DNA from: a virus
Length of the DNA: 64,000 nt
Strand: one strand, 5' to 3'
IMG/VR virus record: IMGVR_UViG_3300008117_000081
Coordinates: 33,036-97,035 of that record
Shown: positions 26,643 to 34,589 of the stretch, piece by piece
Layout of the letters: the number at the start of each line of letters is the position of its first letter
Numbering within the stretch: position 1 is the first letter of the stretch
Made by a program: the position numbers and the translations under genes
Notes under the pieces: model-generated
Database searches by the model: none
What the model saw: the letters and a program-made list of their open reading frames with translations, nothing else
Told to the model about the DNA's origin: nothing

Positions 26643-27364
26643 TGCTAGATGTAGGTCATGAGTTAGAAAATTTAAAACACAGACTGATGGCAAAAGGCTT
26701 TTCTCTAGATGAGGCTGAAAGCATTTGCGATAGTGCATCTGATAATGTAAGAGAAGCTGTAATAGATATGGTAGCTGATGCTCTAGAAGAGGCTGTTATA
26801 GACGGAGGAGACCATAACTCTCATAAATTTGTACAAGAGCTTATGGCGATACGCGATGGAAATCTGTTTAAGATAACTACACTATCTGGAAAAACTGACT
26901 TTTCGGAACCGCCGTTCCCTATGTTGCCAAAACTACTATCTAATGCAAAAATGGCCCATGATGGCTCTAGATATAAAAAAATACCTATGCGCGAAAGATC
27001 TAGCGAAAGCTCAATGCCAAAAACTATAGAAAACGCAATAAAACAAATCAATAAGCAAAGACTGCAATTAAAGGCAGACAAGCAGGCAAGACTTGAAAAG
27101 CAAAGAGGCGGATCCAGTGATCCTACAGAGTCTATAGACACAATAGAGGCGCTACCTGTGCCGCAGCATGAATACACATATGATAATTCAAAGTCTGTTG
27201 CAACTCAATTTAGAACCGCAAGCGATAAGCAAGATCCTAATTCAAAATGGGTAAGGCCTGCTAAAAAGGCCGATATGACTGAAAAGCTAGAGCAGATAAA
27301 TAATCAGCTCCAGGACAGAATAGACGATGCCATACGCTACATTATGGCACAATACGGAGGATGA
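26642..27364 (+). CDS. Putative structural protein, 240 residues
   Basis: Starts at the stop of the Nudix gene (TAATG). N-terminal helix bundle (LENLKHRLMAKGFSLDEAESI), then a long Gln/Lys-rich region (130-160) and a C-terminal coiled coil (MTEKLEQINNQLQDRIDDAI). Probably a neck or tail-completion component by position; no family recognised. Confidence 0.5.
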   Translation: MLDVGHELENLKHRLMAKGFSLDEAESICDSASDNVREAVIDMVADALEEAVIDGGDHNSHKFVQELMAIRDGNLFKITTLSGKTDFSEPPFPMLPKLLSNAKMAHDGSRYKKIPMRERSSESSMPKTIENAIKQINKQRLQLKADKQARLEKQRGGSSDPTESIDTIEALPVPQHEYTYDNSKSVATQFRTASDKQDPNSKWVRPAKKADMTEKLEQINNQLQDRIDDAIRYIMAQYGG

Positions 27365-27367
27365 TCT

Positions 27368-28057
27368 ATGGCTTTTGTTATGTCAGAAGTTGCTCTCCAA
27401 AGACTTGTACAGCTAGGAATAGCTAACCTAAAAAATAACAGAGCTGCATTTGATTGCATATTTGCACAGTTTCTTAGAAATGAAATGCAGGCGTCCTATG
27501 GTCAAGCACACATAGACAAGATATATAATTGGTTTACTACTACAAAAATACCTGTACTACAGGCATGGTCCTTTGACCCTACTAAAGTGCCTTCTTTTAC
27601 GATACATCTTGCAGATGAGAGTGAGGATGAGAGCAGGGCTGCCGTTTCAGATTATTTTGGTTCTGGCGAGAACTCTGAGATGTTGACTGGTGTCTCTAGC
27701 GTTTCATTAGATATAGGGATACATGCCGATAAGTCTAAGGATCATGTTCTTTGGCTTTACTATATACTAAACTATATTCTCTATAAAGAAAAGATGGCTG
27801 GGTATAATCTTGGTCTGCAATTATATACATTTAGAGCCTCTGAGTACAATAAAGAGAGCAAGTATATGGCTGATAACGTCTGGTCTAGATGGATAAGATT
27901 TAGATGCACAGTCCAGAACTATCTTGAGGGCGATCAATATGTAGAGCCAGTACTAGAGCTAGATATAGGTGCTACTACGAACAGCGACATTAATATGTCA
28001 GATGGCGATATAGAAGAAGTAGTTACAAACATAAGTCAGTATCGGAGCGATGTATGA
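27368..28057 (+). CDS. Putative tail-completion or neck protein
   Basis: 229 residues, GGAGG before the ATG. Alpha/beta with a hydrophobic central segment (VLWLYYILNYILYKEKM). Position directly ahead of the sheath gene and the size match tail terminator or completion proteins (gp3/gp15 class), but I see no diagnostic motif. Confidence 0.45.
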   Translation: MAFVMSEVALQRLVQLGIANLKNNRAAFDCIFAQFLRNEMQASYGQAHIDKIYNWFTTTKIPVLQAWSFDPTKVPSFTIHLADESEDESRAAVSDYFGSGENSEMLTGVSSVSLDIGIHADKSKDHVLWLYYILNYILYKEKMAGYNLGLQLYTFRASEYNKESKYMADNVWSRWIRFRCTVQNYLEGDQYVEPVLELDIGATTNSDINMSDGDIEEVVTNISQYRSDV

Positions 28058-28299
28058 ATGATAATTTGAAAGCTGAGATAAAAAAAATGGAACTAGAGCG
28101 TCATGCCGCCTCTTCAGCGAAAGGACTAGCTCAGAAGAGAGTGAAGTTTGATGTCTGGTTTTCACAAAGAAAAGATCTTATACCACCTATACATAAAAAA
28201 GAAATATTGGCTGCTGACTTTAAGGCCAGGGGGCTAGAATCAGAAGCCACCATGGAACAGTTTGATAGGGCCCTTAAATTATATGGTGTTAGTATTTAA
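28054..28299 (+). CDS. Hypothetical protein, 81 residues
   Basis: ATGA overlap with the previous gene. Basic helical N-terminus (LKAEIKKMELERHAASSA) and a short C-terminal helical pair. It is probably translated with its neighbour; role unknown. Confidence 0.6.
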   Translation: MNDNLKAEIKKMELERHAASSAKGLAQKRVKFDVWFSQRKDLIPPIHKKEILAADFKARGLESEATMEQFDRALKLYGVSI

Positions 28300-28313
28300 C
28301 TAAATATGCATGT

Positions 28314-28319
28314 TATAAT
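28314..28319 (+). promoter_or_regulatory. TATAAT box, sheath gene
   Basis: 34 bases before the sheath ATG; -35 absent. Confidence 0.5.
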
Positions 28320-28352
28320 GATTAAAGCAATAATGACGCAATAGGAGAAAGT

Positions 28353-30533
28353 ATGGCGATTAATGTATCCTTCAATGGCGCAACTATTTATAGGCCTGGT
28401 GCTTATTCTAAGTTGACAATAGATTTAGGTGGTAATTTTCCGCTTGGTATCGTAGGTCTAGTGGCAATATTTGGTGAATCTACTAGAGGTAAACCTGGTA
28501 GTGAAGAAGCCGATATGTCTAGAAATTTTTTCTTACCTAATCAGATTTCTGAAGTAAGACAAAAATACGGATCTGGTCCGATCGTAGATGCGATGAACTT
28601 TCTATTTTCTCCAGCTTCTGATGGTGCTGTGCCTAATGGTGCACAGGCTGTTTATATTTATAAAACTAATTCGTCCACTAGAGCCACTATGTCATTGCCA
28701 AACTCATTCGGCACTGTTCGCTCTCTTGAGCACGGAATAGGTGGAAATACTATTACTTTCTCTGCAGAAGAAACGGCTGAAGTTGCGCCAATGTCTGAAT
28801 CATCTGCGGATTTTGACGAGTCACTTATTGCTGCTGGATCATTCGATATCTATGTTAACGGTGTTAAGAGTTCTGTAAGTGTTGCAGGCGGTTATGCCGA
28901 CAACGCTGCGCTAGCTGCTGACGCTGCTACGTGGTCTGTTGCTGACGTATCATTTACTGTTAGCGGCGTTGATGGCGCATCTTCTCTATCTATAGAAATT
29001 GATGCAGATCCATTAGCGAGCCGAAATGGTTCTGGTAAAGCACTAGAACTTAAAGATGGCACTGGTGCACCTCTTGCTGCAATGAATATTGCCGAGGGTC
29101 TTGAAGTATCATCTCAAGAATCAAAAATGACACTTACTCTTAAGCAAACAAGAGACTTACTAGAAGAGCAAGAACTTATTGGCGGTAACGTTGTTATGCA
29201 GGTTGGTTTTAGCGGAGCTAGTGCAACTGCTACAGTAGAAGTAACGTCTAGTTCAATTATTCTAGATGCTGGCTCAGCGATCTCAATAAGCAAAGAGTCT
29301 TATCCAACCCTACTTCAACTAGTTAACGCGATAAATCTTAATCCAGGCTGGAAAGCTTCTCTTACTAGCACGCTATATAACTCATTATCACCTAGCGTAC
29401 TTGATGAAGTTACTATTGGTGCGAAATGTTCAAATTCATTAACTATCAAGCCTGCTCGTATCAAAAAAGATGCGTCTGAAGTGGCAAGCTTTTTTAAAGA
29501 TTCATCTATTGCAGATATCGATGATCAATCTGCTGTTGGTCTAGTTGATGCGATGAGTGAAGCTGGACTTTCTGGTGGAGCTCTTGGAGCAACAACTACG
29601 TCTTCTATAACTGCAGCTTTAGCGGCATTCGAAGAGATCAGAGTTAGCGCTGTGGTTCCTCTATTTTCTAGAGATGCAATCCTAGCCTCAGATACTCCTT
29701 CTAGTGATATTGCAGATAACACAACAGATTCCTCGTCTAGCTACACAATACTTGGTATACATCAGGCAGTTAAGACTCACTGTAACTTAATGAGTACTAC
29801 AAAAAATAGAAGTGAGAGACAGGCTTATCTTTCTTATAAAAATAGCTTTGATGCATGTAGAGAGAGATCTGGTCTACTTGCTGATCCGCGTATACAGCTA
29901 TGTATTCAGGACACTAAGAATACTGATTCTCAGGGTAACATAAAGTGGTTTCAGCCTTGGGCACAATCATGTATGCTTGCTGGAGCTCGTTGCGGTTCGC
30001 CAATAGGAACTCCTCTAACGTTTAAATTCTTTAATGTTAGCGGAATTAGACACACCTCTCAGTCGATGTCTACCCCTGAAGAAGATATCGTACAAGACTT
30101 TAATCCTAATGTTAAATACAACGAAGCTATACAAGGCGGAATAACTTTCTTTGAGCAGCCTCAGTCTGGTGGTATCAGATGTCTTCTTGATAATACCACT
30201 TATCAAAAAGACGGAAACTGGGTATACAACAGAGCAAATGTTATGTATGCTGCAGACGTGTTAAGTTTTGATTTTAGAAATCAACTTGAAAACGTATTTG
30301 TTGGTAAAAAGAATACCATATCTGTATCTGAAGTTAGATCTATTGCCTCATCGCTATTAAGCACATATCTTGCACAAGGAATAACAGTATCTACTACTGC
30401 CGCACCAAATGGCTATAAAGATCTATCTGTTAAGATAACTGGCAATACGATCAACATAAGTTTAGTAGCTGTTTTAGTTGAAGGCATTGATTTCGTACTT
30501 AATGATATAACTATCACAAGAGCTGAAGCTTAA
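28353..30533 (+). CDS. Tail sheath protein
   Basis: 726 residues. The N-terminus (FNGATIYRPGAYSKL ... GLVAIFGESTRGKPG) is the standard contractile sheath start: a strand that embraces the neighbouring subunit and the G-E-S-x-x-G-x-PG loop. The large middle insertion (about 120-420) is variable in this family; the last 250 residues hold the conserved sheath core and C-terminal arm. It forms the contracting outer tail. AGGAG precedes the ATG. Confidence 0.92.
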   Translation: MAINVSFNGATIYRPGAYSKLTIDLGGNFPLGIVGLVAIFGESTRGKPGSEEADMSRNFFLPNQISEVRQKYGSGPIVDAMNFLFSPASDGAVPNGAQAVYIYKTNSSTRATMSLPNSFGTVRSLEHGIGGNTITFSAEETAEVAPMSESSADFDESLIAAGSFDIYVNGVKSSVSVAGGYADNAALAADAATWSVADVSFTVSGVDGASSLSIEIDADPLASRNGSGKALELKDGTGAPLAAMNIAEGLEVSSQESKMTLTLKQTRDLLEEQELIGGNVVMQVGFSGASATATVEVTSSSIILDAGSAISISKESYPTLLQLVNAINLNPGWKASLTSTLYNSLSPSVLDEVTIGAKCSNSLTIKPARIKKDASEVASFFKDSSIADIDDQSAVGLVDAMSEAGLSGGALGATTTSSITAALAAFEEIRVSAVVPLFSRDAILASDTPSSDIADNTTDSSSSYTILGIHQAVKTHCNLMSTTKNRSERQAYLSYKNSFDACRERSGLLADPRIQLCIQDTKNTDSQGNIKWFQPWAQSCMLAGARCGSPIGTPLTFKFFNVSGIRHTSQSMSTPEEDIVQDFNPNVKYNEAIQGGITFFEQPQSGGIRCLLDNTTYQKDGNWVYNRANVMYAADVLSFDFRNQLENVFVGKKNTISVSEVRSIASSLLSTYLAQGITVSTTAAPNGYKDLSVKITGNTINISLVAVLVEGIDFVLNDITITRAEA

Positions 30534-30538
30534 TTAGT

Positions 30539-30544
30539 TATAAT
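30539..30544 (+). promoter_or_regulatory. TATAAT box after sheath gene
   Basis: 17 bases before the ATG at 30562; it overlaps the end of the sheath transcript region. Confidence 0.45.
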
Positions 30545-30561
30545 CTTAAAACGAGAAATAT

Positions 30562-31278
30562 ATGAAAAAATTACTAGAACTTGAGAAAAAACTTTTGGAA
30601 GCCAGGGAAGCGCTGGAAAAGCAAGCAGCGATGCTAAGCGATGGTTCAGATACTATGAGTGTTGGCTCTTCTATGGTAAACACTGCAAAATCTGAAGACA
30701 GTAAATCTTCACATAAAGGCAAGCGACATAAACTAGATGTCGATGGCGATGGAGAAATTGAAGCTGAAGATCTTGCGGCTCTTCGTCAAAAAAAGAAGAA
30801 GTCTAAAGAGCAGTTAGCTAAATTTGGATCACAGGGTGCACCTTTGGGGTCTAATCTTGGTTCTTCTATCACTGCTGGTATCTCTGGCGGTGGTGTAAAT
30901 GTCAAGAAGAAAGAAGATAAGCATCCGGACGAGAAAGAAGATAAGAAGCTTATAGCTGAAGCGCTTGATCGTCACAACGAAAAGAAACATGGCGAAGATA
31001 AAGACGAAGATTCTGCTAAAAAAGAAATGAAGCTTAAGAAGAGCGAAGAGGTCCTAATTTCTTTTCCAAATGGCCAATGGGCTCTTACAAAGTCTAAAAA
31101 AGATTCTGAAAAATCAAATACGGACGACGGTTCCATTTTGTCAGAGCCTCAACACAGAGGGGCTAGTGGCAAAGGAAGAATCCGCATGGATTCAATTCGT
31201 GCAAAAACTGGAAATCCAGAAGATATGATGATACGAGCAGAAGAAAAGGCTGAAAAAGCAAAAAGTAAAAAACCGTAA
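30562..31278 (+). CDS. Lys-rich protein with EF-hand-like loop and internal NGQW motif
   Basis: 238 residues. N-terminal coiled coil (LELEKKLLEAREALEKQ), a single calcium-loop-like segment D59-V-D-G-D-G-x-I (59-70), a Gly/Ser linker, long Lys/Glu stretches, and FPNGQWALTK at about 168-177. The rest is disordered. Composition resembles internal head or scaffold-type proteins. The NGQW copy is internal, not N-terminal as in the other three, so a precursor cut before it is conceivable. Confidence 0.6.
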   Translation: MKKLLELEKKLLEAREALEKQAAMLSDGSDTMSVGSSMVNTAKSEDSKSSHKGKRHKLDVDGDGEIEAEDLAALRQKKKKSKEQLAKFGSQGAPLGSNLGSSITAGISGGGVNVKKKEDKHPDEKEDKKLIAEALDRHNEKKHGEDKDEDSAKKEMKLKKSEEVLISFPNGQWALTKSKKDSEKSNTDDGSILSEPQHRGASGKGRIRMDSIRAKTGNPEDMMIRAEEKAEKAKSKKP

Positions 31279-31311
31279 TCCGCAAATTCTATGTCTATAG
31301 ATATGCTACTG

Positions 31312-31338
31312 GGCCCTCGAAAGAGGGCCTTTGTTTTT
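31312..31338 (+). terminator. Intrinsic terminator
   Basis: GGCCCTC-GAAA-GAGGGCC followed by TTTGTTTTT, after the Lys-rich gene. Confidence 0.85.
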
Positions 31339-31356
31339 GCTTAAGTATATAGCTGA

Positions 31357-31362
31357 TATAAT
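31357..31362 (+). promoter_or_regulatory. TATAAT box, tail tube cluster
   Basis: Between the terminator and the first tube gene, 64 bases before its ATG. Confidence 0.5.
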
Positions 31363-31426
31363 CTATAAGTTTACATAAGTAAGCACAAATTCAAGGTACG
31401 TGGAACCGAACCACAGGGAGTTTTTT

Positions 31427-31993
31427 ATGGCAGGACAAGTTCCTTCTTTTATTACCGGCGCAAACGCCAAAATTAAGTTAGGCAGTATGACTATGGCTTA
31501 TGCTCAAGATGTCAGCTACTCAGTTGATGTAGCTACTATTGGCGTAGAGACAATCGGTCGATTTGAAGTAGTTACAAATGAGCCTATATCTTATTATGTT
31601 AGCGGCACTCTTAGTGTAATCAGATATACTAAAGCAGCTACTCAGATGACTGGAAGAACTAGCATACCAGGTTCATCTAATAATGGTAACTCTATCAATG
31701 AATGGCAAGATACTACTACAAATTCTGTAGTTGGCGATCAATTTGATCCGGCTAAAATAATATCTTCTAAAACTTTTGATCTAGAAATATTTTCTAAACT
31801 AGCCTCAGATAATCCTGTTGGTGGACCGGTAGAATCTATCGTGAAAATACGCGATTGTCGTTTTACTAGAAAATCAGGTTCAGTAACTAAACGTGGTCTT
31901 ATAGTAGATCAGTTTAGCTTCACTGCTGTACTCATGAATCACGATGATGATACCGCGGCAGGAACTTCTGGAGACATTGATCTCAACGGATAA
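31427..31993 (+). CDS. Tail tube protein, copy 1
   Basis: 188 residues from ATG 31427 (GGGAG before it). FITGANAKIKLGSMTMAYA opens a beta-barrel fold shared by the next three genes, with VSYSVDVATIG, a YYVSG-x-LSVIRYT strand, and RDCRFTRKSGS-x-T-KRGLIVDQFSF near the end. This is the tube-forming T4 gp19-like barrel. Expression is probably high. Confidence 0.8.
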   Translation: MAGQVPSFITGANAKIKLGSMTMAYAQDVSYSVDVATIGVETIGRFEVVTNEPISYYVSGTLSVIRYTKAATQMTGRTSIPGSSNNGNSINEWQDTTTNSVVGDQFDPAKIISSKTFDLEIFSKLASDNPVGGPVESIVKIRDCRFTRKSGSVTKRGLIVDQFSFTAVLMNHDDDTAAGTSGDIDLNG

Positions 31994-32014
31994 TTTCCGT
32001 AAAATGAGGCAAGA

Positions 32015-32614
32015 ATGGCGGGAATAACGCCTTCGTTCATAACTGGGGCAAACGCTAAGATAAAGTTAGGTAGTCTAACTATGGCGTTTGCTACAGATGT
32101 TTCTTATCAGTTAACCATAAGTCATGTAGGCGTAAGGGCCATGGGCATGCTAGAAGTAGCAAGCTATGAACCTACATCCTATGCTGTTTCAGGTACTTTT
32201 TCTGTAATACGCTACACTAAAGAAGCAGGCTCTGATCAAGTTTCGCTAGTAAGATTTGTAGATGGACAGGCCGAGATTTCATCTGCTGGTCAAGCTATTG
32301 TAGGCGCAAGCAAAGGTGGCAACTCAGTAAATGAATGGAACGACGCCAATTCTGGACGCATAGGCGATCAACTGGATCCAGGACTTATACTTAGCTCGCT
32401 TACATTTGACTTAGAGATATATGTTAAATCTAAATTTGAAACAAATGAAAATATACCTGTTCTTAGAATAAGAGATTGTCGTATAACTGGAAAATCTGGG
32501 TCGTTAAATAAGCGCGCACTTATGACTGATCAGTTTTCTTTTAACGGTATACTTATGGATAGCGACGGAGATAGGTCATCCTCTCACTCAACGACAAAAA
32601 GAGATCTGAGTTAA
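32015..32614 (+). CDS. Tail tube protein, copy 2
   Basis: 199 residues, about half identical to copy 1 by eye, with the same GANAKIKLGSLTMAFATDVSY start and RDCRITGKSGSLNKRALMTDQFSF end. A slightly longer middle loop is the main change. AGGCAAG before the ATG. Confidence 0.8.
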   Translation: MAGITPSFITGANAKIKLGSLTMAFATDVSYQLTISHVGVRAMGMLEVASYEPTSYAVSGTFSVIRYTKEAGSDQVSLVRFVDGQAEISSAGQAIVGASKGGNSVNEWNDANSGRIGDQLDPGLILSSLTFDLEIYVKSKFETNENIPVLRIRDCRITGKSGSLNKRALMTDQFSFNGILMDSDGDRSSSHSTTKRDLS

Positions 32615-32616
32615 TC

Positions 32617-33174
32617 ATGAGCAAAATTAGACCATTTTTTTTTACAGGTGCACGAGCAAAAATAAAGGTCAATAATAAGACTCTTGCCTACGCAACCAAT
32701 ATATCGTATTCGATTGATATAAATCACTCTGCGCCAGTGCTGTTGGGTATGTATGAGGCCTCTTCCGTAGAGCCTTTAAGCTATAAAGTTAATGGTGAGT
32801 TTACTATAATAAGATATGTCTCTGGTATCTCTGATGCTAACATAGTAAACACTGCAGACAAAGAGACTGGCAACGGAATAGGAAACTGGAAGAGCTTCAA
32901 CAGTCCGGCAAATGATCCTCTTAAATATGCCACTGATTCTAGAACTAACGAATCGCTTAATCCAGGCAGACTAGATCAGGCTTCTGGCTTTGATATAGAA
33001 ATATGGCAGGACAACGTTCCAGCTGCTAAAATAAGAAATGCCAGAATTACGCGTGCTAGCTTTAGTGTATCAGTAGATACGCTTGCACAGCAAGTATTTT
33101 CTTTTACAGCACTTTATGCAGATGAGGATAGCTTTCTGGCTGATTTTTCAGGCAGAGGGCAACAATTTGACTAA
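32617..33174 (+). CDS. Tail tube-like protein, copy 3
   Basis: 185 residues with TGARAKIKVNNKTLAYATNISYSID and the SYKVNGEFTIIRYV strand; the C-terminal part (RNARITRASFSVSVDTLAQQVFSFTALY) aligns with the copies above but is more diverged. It starts two bases after the previous stop. Confidence 0.75.
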   Translation: MSKIRPFFFTGARAKIKVNNKTLAYATNISYSIDINHSAPVLLGMYEASSVEPLSYKVNGEFTIIRYVSGISDANIVNTADKETGNGIGNWKSFNSPANDPLKYATDSRTNESLNPGRLDQASGFDIEIWQDNVPAAKIRNARITRASFSVSVDTLAQQVFSFTALYADEDSFLADFSGRGQQFD

Positions 33175-33176
33175 CT

Positions 33177-33701
33177 ATGAGTGGACAAAATAAGCTAGAT
33201 AATTTTAATTTATTAGAGAGTGTAGCTAGTAACGCAATTAGTGGCGTTGGTTCTATAGTGGCGGCAAAACCCGTTGCTAAATATTTTAGCGGTGCTAGAT
33301 GTATACTTAGAGTTAACGGTAATATACTAGCTTTTGCCACCGGGATATCTTGGACTATACACACCGAAGCTGAAGAGATAACAACTATAGACTCCTATAT
33401 GCCGCATGAACTTGCTCCAAATCGTGTAAAAGTAAACGGCACTATATCTGGCCTTAGAATACCAGGCAATGGTCCGGGCTATAAGCTTATGCAGGCTAAC
33501 ATGTTAAATTTTGCACATCAAAAATATATAGATATAGAAGTTCGCGATTCACAGACAGATAATTTAATTTTTCAGACAAATAAAGCACTTATAACTAGAA
33601 GATCAGAGTCAGTAAGGTCAGAAGGAATGGCAGAAATGACATTAGACTTTATGGCAATTGGTTTTATAGATGAAGTGGTCAATCCAGCTAAGCCAGGATA
33701 G
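33177..33701 (+). CDS. Tail tube-like protein, copy 4 (most diverged)
   Basis: 174 residues. It keeps FSGARCILRVNGNILAFATGISW and the VKVNGTISGLRI strand but has an added N-terminal 35 residues and a shorter core. It may be a tube initiator or terminator that caps the stack rather than a body subunit; that is inference. Confidence 0.65.
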   Translation: MSGQNKLDNFNLLESVASNAISGVGSIVAAKPVAKYFSGARCILRVNGNILAFATGISWTIHTEAEEITTIDSYMPHELAPNRVKVNGTISGLRIPGNGPGYKLMQANMLNFAHQKYIDIEVRDSQTDNLIFQTNKALITRRSESVRSEGMAEMTLDFMAIGFIDEVVNPAKPG

Positions 33702-33728
33702 CATCTGCTGATTTTGCGCATATTTGCG

Positions 33729-33734
33729 TATAAT
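33729..33734 (+). promoter_or_regulatory. TATAAT box, tail chaperone
   Basis: 28 bases before the ATG at 33763; no -35 box. Confidence 0.45.
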
Positions 33735-33762
33735 AAATAAAAATAAGCACTAAGGAGAGGTC

Positions 33763-34140
33763 ATGGAACTTCCAAAGAATGAAAAATCTTTTGACGTAAG
33801 TTTAATAGGCGAGACAACTGGGAAAAAATACGAGGGCACTTTTACTGTAAAGTGCGTATTGAACATTTCAGATAAAAGACGCCTAGAGATAGAGCGATCT
33901 AGATTATCAGCAGATACGGTAAATCCGTCTGTTAGTCTATCTGCAATTTCTGGTGTTGTGGCAAATCTTAGAATAAGAGTAGTTCAGGGACCAGAATGGT
34001 TCAAGCAATCTATAGATAATCTTGATTTTCTAGATGAAGATATTTTGTATGAAGTATTCTCAAAATGTATGGAAAAAAGCGAAGAATGGACCTCTGAAGT
34101 CAAAAAGAAGTCTGTTGGGGAACCTCTAGCGGGAAACTGA
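33763..34140 (+). CDS. Tail assembly chaperone, short form (gpG-like)
   Basis: 125 residues, GGAGAGG before the ATG. Located between tube and tape measure genes, where all long-tailed phages encode the chaperone pair that coats the tape measure. An acidic-basic helical C-terminal half ends at TGA 34138, immediately preceded by GGGAAAC, a canonical slip heptamer in the right phase. Confidence 0.75.
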   Translation: MELPKNEKSFDVSLIGETTGKKYEGTFTVKCVLNISDKRRLEIERSRLSADTVNPSVSLSAISGVVANLRIRVVQGPEWFKQSIDNLDFLDEDILYEVFSKCMEKSEEWTSEVKKKSVGEPLAGN

Positions 34141-34580
34141 CGGCGGGAGATCTAGAGGGTCTCCCAGTATACGAGGCTATACATAACATAGCAATTTCAA
34201 ATAGTTTGCTTAAAGCAGACTCTCTAGACTCCACCGAGTTATTTCTACGAAGTTGGTGGAGCAAAACTTATAATAGGCCACTAAAAGATCCGCTGCTTAA
34301 CTCTTACAATGTTTACGAGTTACTATATGAATTTTTTGATAAACATGAGAGAGAAAAGCAGCGCGAAAGACGACTTGAGGAAGAAACTGATAAAATAGAA
34401 GATGATAAGCGCCAGAAAGCACTTGATTGGGCTGATGAACAGGAGCGCGCCGAGATGGAGTCTACTGCAAACAGCAATAATTCGCAGCAGCGCACTGACG
34501 ATCAAGAAGAATGGATGGTGCAGGAGTTAAAGAAGCAGTATGGCGATAATTTTGGAGACGACGTCAACATCGATTTTTAA
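33763..34580 (+). CDS. Tail assembly chaperone, frameshifted long form (gpGT-like)
   Basis: A -1 shift on G_GGA_AAC (34131-34137) continues in an open frame (LTAGDLEGLPVYEAIHNI...) to TAA 34578, making a 272-residue fusion. The second frame has no ATG or ribosome site near its start; only a TTG at 34206, 66 bases into the open stretch. Its C-terminal 60 residues are a charged helix (KHEREKQRERRLEEE) and an acidic tail. Lambda G/GT uses G_GGA_AAG at the same place in the same gene order. Confidence 0.8.
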
Positions 34581-34589
34581 AGGTTAAGT

